A DNA stretch of 64,000 nt from Maribacter sp. PR1 (GTDB lineage Bacteria > Bacteroidota > Bacteroidia > Flavobacteriales > Flavobacteriaceae), in contig NZ_JAQPCG010000002.1 in the NCBI RefSeq assembly GCF_028464145.1, positions 496,001 to 560,000 of the forward strand, in the 5' to 3' direction. The position numbers were made by a program, and so were the translations under genes. The notes under the pieces were generated by a model, which did no database searches, had not been told where the DNA came from, and saw nothing but the letters and a program-made list of their open reading frames with translations. Positions 44,623-52,232 of this stretch are shown one piece after another. How positions within the stretch are numbered: position 1 is the first letter of the stretch; every line of letters starts with the position of its first letter.

Positions 44623-44670
44623 GTTGTAGAGCTAGAAGTGTTCATCAACCAGTGCCGATCGTAGTAGAAG

Positions 44671-44693
44671 CATCAATCAAAAAATCGAGAAAC
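44671..44693 (+). repeat. Leader repeat, copy before permease 9
   Basis: Identical over 23 bases to 41988-42010 and immediately followed by ATG at 44694. Together with the AGAAG just upstream it matches the leader after promoter B. Confidence 0.7.
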
Positions 44694-47093
44694 ATGTTTA
44701 AAAATTATTTAAAAATTGCATGGAGAAACCTTCTTAAAAATAAGGGTTATTCGGTAATAAACGTGGGTGGACTGGCCTTGGGTATGGCCGTTACCTTGAT
44801 TATTGGCCTGTGGATTCAGGACGAGCTTTCCTATAATAGCTATTTTAAAAATAAGAATAAGATAGCCCAAGTGTACCAGTCCCAGACTTTTAATGGTGAA
44901 ACGGGAACGGGTCCTGCCATTCCCAGACCATTGGAAATGGCGCTTCGGGATGGGTATGGGGATAACTTTAAACATTTGATTATGTGTTCCTGGACCAATG
45001 ACCATTATTTGAAATATGGTGAAAAAAGTATTTCTAGGCCAGGGAATTATATGCAGCGTGTGGGGCCGGAACTTTTTAACCTAGACATTATAAAAGGGGA
45101 TAAAGATGGATTAAGGGAAATCAACTCCATTATGCTTTCCGAGTCTACGGCTAATGCCCTTTTTGGGAGCGAAGACCCTATAGGAAAGACTATTAAAGTA
45201 AGCAACGAACATGATATGAATGTTAGTGCTGTTTACAGTGATATTCCCTTTAATAACACTTTTAACGATACAGAATTTATCATTCCTTGGGAAAAATATC
45301 TGGCCAACAATGAGTGGATAAGAAATGCGGAGGACTCATGGGGTAATAATTCCTTTCAAATGTTCACGCAGATTTCGGACAATACAACGATGTCAAGTGT
45401 AACGCAGAAAATTAAGGATGTAAAGAAAACCCTAAATGAGAATTCTGCAGAGTTCAACCCACAAATTTTCCTATTTCCGATGGAGGATTGGCACCTGAGA
45501 AATAGTTTTGAGAACGGAAAACAGGTAGGTGGCCGCATAAAATATGTTTGGCTTTTTGGTATTATTGGAGCATTTGTTCTTTTGTTGGCATGTATCAATT
45601 TTATGAATCTAAGTACCGCCCGATCTGAAAAAAGGGCCAAGGAGGTGGGTATTCGTAAATCTATTGGTTCGCAAAAAGGGCAATTGATCTATCAGTTTTT
45701 AAGTGAATCTTTTTTAGTGGTCCTTTTTGCTTTTTTTGTTGCAATTTTTATTGTACTAGTATCGTTGAACGGCTTTAATGATCTATCAAGAAAGGAAATT
45801 TCATTTCCTTGGGCCAATGGTATGTTTTGGTTGGTTTCGCTAGTATTTATTTTATTCACTTCGCTATTGGCGGGGAGTTACCCGGCACTATATTTATCTT
45901 CTTTTAGACCCGTGGATGTGTTAAAGGGTTCATTTAAATCCGGAAAATATGCCGGTCTTCCAAGAAAAATATTGGTGGTGGTTCAGTTTACGGTATCCGT
46001 TGCATTCATTATAGGTACTGTAATCGTTATGCAACAGATTAATTATGCCAAAAATCGCCCCATCGGATACGATAAAGAAGGTTTGATTCAGATACCTACA
46101 TTCAGTCAAGACTTTGAGGGGAAATATGATTTAATGCGAACTGAATTTATAGGTTCTGGATCGGTGGTGGAAATGTCTACTTCCAGTAGTCCTACAACCC
46201 AAATATGGTCAAATAGAAGTGGATTTACTTGGGAAGGAAAACCTGAAGGTTTTCAGGAAGATTTGGCATGGACTGAGGTTTCACCCGAATATGCAAAGTC
46301 ACTTAATTTGAAAATTGTAGAGGGAAGGGATTTTTCACGGGAGTTTGCCACAGATTCCTTAGGAGTGCTTATCAATGAAACTGCAAAAAAATATTTGGGA
46401 ATGCCCGATCCCGTAGGTAAACTTTTAAAGGATGATGACGAGGAGGATCCGGGGCCACCCTTAAAAATAATAGGTGTGGTACAGGACATGATTGCCCAAT
46501 CTCCTTACGAACCTGTTAAACAGGGAATTTATGTGTACGATCGGTTCAATAATTCAAGTTATTATAACCTTCGGTTGAATCCCAATCAAAGCGCTGGTCA
46601 GAATTTAGCGGTAGTTGAAAGAGTGTTTAAGGAGCATTTCCCCGATATACCGTTCGAATATGAATTTGTGGATAGTCAATACGGGGAAAAATTCGCTTCG
46701 GAAGAGCGCATAGGAACCTTGTCGGGGGTCTTTACTGCTTTGGCCATCTTGATTAGTTGTCTGGGGCTTTTTGGACTTACTTCCTTTGTGGCGGAACAAA
46801 GGAAAAAGGAAATTGGAGTGCGCAAGGTGTTGGGCGCATCTATTTTCAATGTGTGGAATATGCTTTCCAAAGACTTTTTGAAACTGGTGGTAATTTCTTG
46901 TTTTATCGCTGTTCCCATTGCCTATTATATCATGAATGGTTGGTTGCAGGAATATCCCTATCGGGTAATATTAAAGTGGTGGATATTTGCTCTGGCCATG
47001 TTGGGTGCTATGGGTGTTACGGTTTTAACAGTAAGTTTTCAGGCCATTAAAGCAGCCAAGGCAAATCCCGTAAAAAGTTTACGAACGGAATAA
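44694..47093 (+). CDS. FtsX/MacB-type ABC permease 9 of 12
   Basis: A 799-residue permease and first gene of unit C. The frame opens at a GTG at 44652 in the leader, but ATG 44694 gives the family start MFKNYLKIAWRNLLKNKGYS. It is related to permease 5 through LWIQDELSYNSYFKN and MEDWHLRNSFENGKQVGGRI before TM2. Coupling helices are AKEVGIRKSIGSQKGQL and KKEIGVRKVLGASIFNV. The second periplasmic core contains an acidic insertion, DDDEEDPGPP (about residues 580-590), not seen in the others. Confidence 0.9.
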   Translation: MFKNYLKIAWRNLLKNKGYSVINVGGLALGMAVTLIIGLWIQDELSYNSYFKNKNKIAQVYQSQTFNGETGTGPAIPRPLEMALRDGYGDNFKHLIMCSWTNDHYLKYGEKSISRPGNYMQRVGPELFNLDIIKGDKDGLREINSIMLSESTANALFGSEDPIGKTIKVSNEHDMNVSAVYSDIPFNNTFNDTEFIIPWEKYLANNEWIRNAEDSWGNNSFQMFTQISDNTTMSSVTQKIKDVKKTLNENSAEFNPQIFLFPMEDWHLRNSFENGKQVGGRIKYVWLFGIIGAFVLLLACINFMNLSTARSEKRAKEVGIRKSIGSQKGQLIYQFLSESFLVVLFAFFVAIFIVLVSLNGFNDLSRKEISFPWANGMFWLVSLVFILFTSLLAGSYPALYLSSFRPVDVLKGSFKSGKYAGLPRKILVVVQFTVSVAFIIGTVIVMQQINYAKNRPIGYDKEGLIQIPTFSQDFEGKYDLMRTEFIGSGSVVEMSTSSSPTTQIWSNRSGFTWEGKPEGFQEDLAWTEVSPEYAKSLNLKIVEGRDFSREFATDSLGVLINETAKKYLGMPDPVGKLLKDDDEEDPGPPLKIIGVVQDMIAQSPYEPVKQGIYVYDRFNNSSYYNLRLNPNQSAGQNLAVVERVFKEHFPDIPFEYEFVDSQYGEKFASEERIGTLSGVFTALAILISCLGLFGLTSFVAEQRKKEIGVRKVLGASIFNVWNMLSKDFLKLVVISCFIAVPIAYYIMNGWLQEYPYRVILKWWIFALAMLGAMGVTVLTVSFQAIKAAKANPVKSLRTE

Positions 47094-47122
47094 AACAGCA
47101 TTAATCGGAACAATAAAAAATA

Positions 47123-49540
47123 ATGATTAAGAATTATCTAAAAATCGCTTGGCGAAACTTAATAAAGAACAAAGTATTCACTACGGCCAATATTGTAGGG
47201 CTGACTTTGGCTTTTACCGTAGCCATTCTTTTGGCGATGAACGCTTTGTTCGAATTGTCCTATGACCAGTTTCACAAGAATAAAGATTCCATTTATCAAG
47301 TATACGCTTCCGCTCAAACTCCAAAGGGTTCTGAGATTGCCCTATCTAAATCAGTGCCTTTTGCGCCTGCCCTAAAAGAAGAAGTACCTGGAATAAAAAA
47401 CATTGCGAGGGCACTTAGCACCAATGTCTTGGTAATTTATAAAGACAAGGAATTGAATTTAGATGCAGAATATCTGGATGTTGATTATTTCTCGATATTC
47501 AGCTTCCCTGTGGTGTTTGGGAATACGAGCAAGCCTCTTCAGGATAGGAATAGCATTGCCATTACAGAAAAAGCATCTAACAAATTATTTGGTACTAAAG
47601 ATGGTATTGGAAAAACCGTAAGATTAAAAATAGGAAAAGAAGAAAAACCATTTTCGGTTTCTGCGATTTTAAAAGATATTCCCAATAATAGCAGTGCTAA
47701 TTTTGACATCGCCATTCCCTTTGAGAACCATCGTGAATATGATGAAAATAAAGACGATTGGGATAGCCGTAACCATTCGGTTTTTTTACAATTGGAACAG
47801 GGTGTGTCTGTTGAACAATTTGAGGAAAGCACCGTTGAATTTTCAAAGTTGCACTTTAGAGAAGAAATAGAAAGTAGGGAACGTGATGGAGCGTTGCCCG
47901 ATGTCAATGGGCGTTACGTGCAGTTGAGTTTATTGTCATCTTCAGACAGACGATTTGCGTCTTTTGCAACCGGTGTGGTGCGCGTACAGCGCATCTTCCC
48001 GTATATGATATTAGGCATCGCTTTTTTAATCATTTTTATCGCATGTGCCAATTTCATAAATATGAATATTGCCTTAGGCGAAAAACGCCTTAAGGAAATA
48101 GGCATGCGGAAAACCCTAGGCGCCATTAAGGGGCAGTTATTCGTTCAGTTCTGGTTAGAGAGTTTATTGGTCTTTATGTTGTCTATTATTTTGGGTTTTA
48201 TATTGAGTAATCTACTGTTAGAACCCTTTAAGACACTGTTTAATTCCGAAGCTACTTTAGCTAATTTAATGTCACCTACTATTTTACTTGGTTTTCTATT
48301 GGGTATTTTGGCCATCACTTTTATTGCAGGTGGGTACCCAGCATTATTATTGAGCAGGTTGAATACGTTAAACGCGCTAAAGGGAAAATGGGAAATGGGC
48401 AAGAATGGGTTGCGGAATGTGCTTATTGTGGTGCAATTTGTCATTGCTATTATTTTAATAAGTGGCACTTTGGTTTTTCAAGGACAGATACAGTTTATGC
48501 GTAACAAAAACCTTGGCTACAACAAAGAACAAGTGGTGTCTATTCCCTTAAACGGAAAGAAAGATAGTTATCGTGTTATAGAATTGTTACGTAACGAGTT
48601 ACAAGGAAACCGAGATATCCTTAGTGTTAGTGGTGCAGATAATAACCTAGGGCGCGGTAGAGATGGTAGTGCGTCCACGAGTGTAATGGGGTTTGATTAT
48701 AAAGGGCGCGGGTTACGGACTAACGTACAAACAGTTGACTATGATTTTGCCAAGACCTTAGACCTTCAATTGGTAGCAGGTAGAATGTTCAGTAGGGAAT
48801 ATAGTGCCGATAGTTTGAGTATGGTCATCAATGAGGCCATGGTCAAAGAATTTAATGAGACGGAAAATCCCTTGGCAACACGTGTCTATTTTAATGAGGA
48901 TTCCGTAGCCTACTCGGTAATAGGGGTTATAAAGGATTATAATTTTAAGGATGTCAGTAGAAAAATTGAACCTTTAACCCTATTTCTTGACAGGAATTAT
49001 GATCTATACTATGCTTACATAAAAGTGGCGCCTACGAATATTACCGAATCCTATGAAGCGATCAAGAGGGCATGGCAAACCGTGGAACCCAATGCCGAGT
49101 TTATAGGTTCTTTTTTAGATGAAAATGTGGACCGTACGTTTAGGCGGGAAAAAACAATGGCTACCATTATCACCAGTGGTTCTATTTTGGGTATTGTGCT
49201 CAGTTGTATCGGCTTGTTCGCCATGTCATTATTGGTAGTTGCCCAACGGACCAAAGAAATCGGCATCAGAAAAGTCATAGGTGCAAGTGTTTCTTCTATT
49301 ACACTTTTATTGACCAAAGACTTTTTAAAACTAGTAGGTGTTGCCTTTGTTGTCGGAACTCCTATTGCTTGGTATGCTTTGGATAGGTGGTTACAAGAGT
49401 ATGCGTTTCATGTTCCCTTGAGTATGTGGTTCTTTATAGGAGCGGGGTTTTTAGCCGCCTTGATTGCCTTGATAACTGTGGGAACAAGAACAATAAAAGC
49501 CGCAGCTGCGAACCCCGTAAAAAGTTTAAGAACAGAATAA
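47123..49540 (+). CDS. FtsX/MacB-type ABC permease 10 of 12
   Basis: An 805-residue permease, sister to permease 12 although permease 11 lies between them. Shared features are YASAQTPKGSEIALS versus YSVWQNPKGPQVSVS after the first core start, VPGIKNIARAL versus VPGIKKATRHL, and FLDENVDRTFRREK versus FLDENINRTFRKEE. Both also have GGYPALLLS after TM4 and EIGMRKTLGA in the first coupling helix (Met for Val or Ile). The second coupling helix is TKEIGIRKVIGASVSSI. It starts 29 bases after permease 9; the tail is NPVKSLRTE. Confidence 0.9.
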   Translation: MIKNYLKIAWRNLIKNKVFTTANIVGLTLAFTVAILLAMNALFELSYDQFHKNKDSIYQVYASAQTPKGSEIALSKSVPFAPALKEEVPGIKNIARALSTNVLVIYKDKELNLDAEYLDVDYFSIFSFPVVFGNTSKPLQDRNSIAITEKASNKLFGTKDGIGKTVRLKIGKEEKPFSVSAILKDIPNNSSANFDIAIPFENHREYDENKDDWDSRNHSVFLQLEQGVSVEQFEESTVEFSKLHFREEIESRERDGALPDVNGRYVQLSLLSSSDRRFASFATGVVRVQRIFPYMILGIAFLIIFIACANFINMNIALGEKRLKEIGMRKTLGAIKGQLFVQFWLESLLVFMLSIILGFILSNLLLEPFKTLFNSEATLANLMSPTILLGFLLGILAITFIAGGYPALLLSRLNTLNALKGKWEMGKNGLRNVLIVVQFVIAIILISGTLVFQGQIQFMRNKNLGYNKEQVVSIPLNGKKDSYRVIELLRNELQGNRDILSVSGADNNLGRGRDGSASTSVMGFDYKGRGLRTNVQTVDYDFAKTLDLQLVAGRMFSREYSADSLSMVINEAMVKEFNETENPLATRVYFNEDSVAYSVIGVIKDYNFKDVSRKIEPLTLFLDRNYDLYYAYIKVAPTNITESYEAIKRAWQTVEPNAEFIGSFLDENVDRTFRREKTMATIITSGSILGIVLSCIGLFAMSLLVVAQRTKEIGIRKVIGASVSSITLLLTKDFLKLVGVAFVVGTPIAWYALDRWLQEYAFHVPLSMWFFIGAGFLAALIALITVGTRTIKAAAANPVKSLRTE

Positions 49541-49568
49541 GCTCGGTCAATAAAAACTGGAAATATGT

Positions 49569-52016
49569 ATGTTTAGAAACTATTTAAAAATTTCCTTCAG
49601 AAACATATGGAAGAACAAGGTTTTTTCCTTCATCAATATTTTAGGTCTTTCCATTGGCTTAAGTGCTGCCTTTGTCATCGGGGCCATGGTATATTACGAT
49701 CTTTCTTTTGACAAGTTCCATCCAGACGGTGAACGTATTTATAGAATAACGACTTCATTTAAAAGTCCAAGTGGAGAATTTTATAATGCAGGAGTAACCG
49801 TGCCCTTGGCTCAGGAATTACATAATATGGAAATGTCGGAACTAGAGTCCGTAGCACCATTTTTTACGGCATACCCACTATATGTAGAAAATCCGGAAAC
49901 AGGAAATAAATTTAAAAGACCGGACTTCGTAATTTATACGGATGATTCATACTTTAAAACTTTTGAATATGAATGGCTTGCGGGAAATGAACAAAAGGCA
50001 TTGCAAGCGCCTAATAAAGTCGTTCTATCCGAACAAAGAGCAAAGAAATATTTCCCAAATGAAGAGCTAACAAATATAATTGGAAAATCAATTGTATATC
50101 AAGACACCATATCCACAACGGTTTCTGGCATTGTAGCAAACTTTGAGGATCGAACGGATATTGTTTTCGAGGAATTCATTTCTTTAAAAACAGGTATCAC
50201 CCAAGACATTACCAATACAATGGAATCTGGTTGGGACAACACCAACTCCGCTTCTCAGTTGTTTATCAAGCTTACAAAAAATGGAAGTTCGGCTGACGTG
50301 CAAAAAACCTTAACAAGAATAGCCAAGGAACACGATAATCCTGAAATGGTAGCTGAGGGTAGAACGAATACCTATACCATGCAACCCTTGGCCGACATTC
50401 ATCTAAATCCATTGTACGGTACATTTGATTTTAATGACAGCCGAACCACAATCTCCGCTTTAAACAGTTTGCTTTTGCTGGCCGTTATTCTCATAGTTCT
50501 TGGATGTATAAATTTCATAAATTTAAATACGGCCCAAGGAATACAGAGGTCCAAGGAAATAGGAATTAGAAAAACGCTCGGAAGCTCCAGAATTCAGTTG
50601 GTATTTCAATTTTTAGGAGAAACCTTTTTGCTTACTTCCGTAGCGGCCATTCTTTCCTTCTTTCTATCCAAATGGCTATTGTTACTATTTTCTGATTTTA
50701 TTCCTCAAGGACTTACATTCGATATATTTTGGAACCCATGGGTGCTTATTGGTGTAATATTTTTATTGGTTTTGGTGACTTTATTATCCGGGTTTTATCC
50801 AGCCCTTATATTATCAAAATACAAACCGGTATCTGTTCTAAAACAACAAATTATACCCAATTCAGATAAGGGAACAATGCGCAAGTATCTTACCATTTTC
50901 CAATTTGTAATCGCCCAGGTGTTTATCATTTCCACTGTACTTGTAGGTAAACAACTAAACTATGTTATGAAAAAGGACATGGGGTTTAAAACGGAGGCCA
51001 TTGCCTATTTTAGAACCCCTTGGCGCGATGTCTCTTACGATAAAAGAAAACGATTTGTAAAGGAAATAAACAATCTTCCGGGTGTCACGGAAGCAGTTCT
51101 GTCCGGAAATCCTCCAGCATCTTTTACTACGATGAGTATGGGGGTTACATACCATAAGGGTGATAACGAAGTAAATTCGGATATACAGTTGTTATATGGT
51201 AATCCCGAATTTTTCAATTTGTATGATTTAAAACTGTTGGCTGGCAGAATGCCTTTAAACGATTCTATAAGAGAATACGTGGTGAACACCTCCTACTTAA
51301 AAGTTATAGGAATTAGTGATCCCATGGATGCATTGGGTAAAACTTTTAAAGCGAATAATGAGGATTTGCCCATTGTGGGTGTTATGGAAGACTTTAACCA
51401 GCATTCACTAAAATATGGTGTCTCTCCTATGGCATTTACGGGAAGCTCATACACCGATAAATGGACCCAGTTTAGAACCATTCATTTCAAATTGAGCAAT
51501 TTGGAAAGAAGCGACTGGTCACAAACCATTGGTCAGATTGAAGCTATTTGGAAAGACATATATCCTGATTCTGATTTTGAATACACGTTTATGGATGACA
51601 CCGTAAAACGGTTTTACGAATCCGAACGAAAAACATCTATATTACTTCAATGGGCAACGGGTTTAGCTATTCTCATCAGTTGCCTTGGTTTGTTTGGACT
51701 TGTTATTCATACAACGGAGCGGCGTATAAAGGAAATAGGTATTCGTAAAATTCTGGGAGCATCTGTGGTTCAATTGAACATATTGCTATCCAAAGAATTT
51801 TTAAAATTGGTCCTTATTGCTTTCATAATTGCTACTCCTATCGCATGGTACGGACTTAATCACTGGTTGGAAGGTTTCACCAACAAAACTGGGTTAAGCT
51901 GGTGGATTTTTGTATTGAGCGGGTTATCGATGATGTTTATCGCATTAGTAATCATGAGTGTAAAAACAGTATCCTCTGCAAATACAGACCCAGTTAAAAA
52001 CCTGAGAATAGAATAG
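49569..52016 (+). CDS. FtsX/MacB-type ABC permease 11 of 12
   Basis: The longest member, 815 residues (MFRNYLKISFRNIWKN). An overlapping ATG at 49565 is out of frame. Coupling helices are SKEIGIRKTLGSSRIQL and IKEIGIRKILGASVVQL. The tail DPVKNLRIE deviates from the common NPVKSLRTE. The periplasmic cores (for example YPLYVENPETGNKFKRPDFV) are unlike those of its neighbours, so it separates the related permeases 10 and 12. It ends unit C. Confidence 0.9.
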   Translation: MFRNYLKISFRNIWKNKVFSFINILGLSIGLSAAFVIGAMVYYDLSFDKFHPDGERIYRITTSFKSPSGEFYNAGVTVPLAQELHNMEMSELESVAPFFTAYPLYVENPETGNKFKRPDFVIYTDDSYFKTFEYEWLAGNEQKALQAPNKVVLSEQRAKKYFPNEELTNIIGKSIVYQDTISTTVSGIVANFEDRTDIVFEEFISLKTGITQDITNTMESGWDNTNSASQLFIKLTKNGSSADVQKTLTRIAKEHDNPEMVAEGRTNTYTMQPLADIHLNPLYGTFDFNDSRTTISALNSLLLLAVILIVLGCINFINLNTAQGIQRSKEIGIRKTLGSSRIQLVFQFLGETFLLTSVAAILSFFLSKWLLLLFSDFIPQGLTFDIFWNPWVLIGVIFLLVLVTLLSGFYPALILSKYKPVSVLKQQIIPNSDKGTMRKYLTIFQFVIAQVFIISTVLVGKQLNYVMKKDMGFKTEAIAYFRTPWRDVSYDKRKRFVKEINNLPGVTEAVLSGNPPASFTTMSMGVTYHKGDNEVNSDIQLLYGNPEFFNLYDLKLLAGRMPLNDSIREYVVNTSYLKVIGISDPMDALGKTFKANNEDLPIVGVMEDFNQHSLKYGVSPMAFTGSSYTDKWTQFRTIHFKLSNLERSDWSQTIGQIEAIWKDIYPDSDFEYTFMDDTVKRFYESERKTSILLQWATGLAILISCLGLFGLVIHTTERRIKEIGIRKILGASVVQLNILLSKEFLKLVLIAFIIATPIAWYGLNHWLEGFTNKTGLSWWIFVLSGLSMMFIALVIMSVKTVSSANTDPVKNLRIE

Positions 52017-52056
52017 CGTCATTTTCTTTTAAATCCTACGTTCTTAATCAATGTAT

Positions 52057-52095
52057 TGTCAACATATTTTACATTTTTTGTAAAAATGTTAGACA
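52057..52095 (+). promoter_or_regulatory. Paired 17-bp activator palindromes, site D
   Basis: TGTCAACATATTTTACA (52057-52073) and TGTAAAAATGTTAGACA (52079-52095), centres 22 bp apart, inner centre 63 bp before the GG of promoter D. The sequences are more diverged than sites B and C while the geometry is unchanged, which argues for selection on spacing. Confidence 0.75.
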
Positions 52096-52148
52096 GTGAC
52101 GAATACTTGTTTAATTATAATTAATTCATTTTCAAATTGTTAATCTTT

Positions 52149-52164
52149 TGGCATGGTAATCGAT
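52149..52164 (+). promoter_or_regulatory. Sigma-54-like -24/-12 promoter D
   Basis: TGGCATG-GTAA-TCGAT; the -24 half is a good match, but the -12 dinucleotide is GA, the weakest of the five. The leader contains CATCAATCAAAAAAT before permease 12. Confidence 0.5.
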
Positions 52165-52232
52165 TTCTATATAATCCAGCAAGACTAGAATAATCATATC
52201 ATTACTTTGCATCAATCAAAAAATGAAAAATC

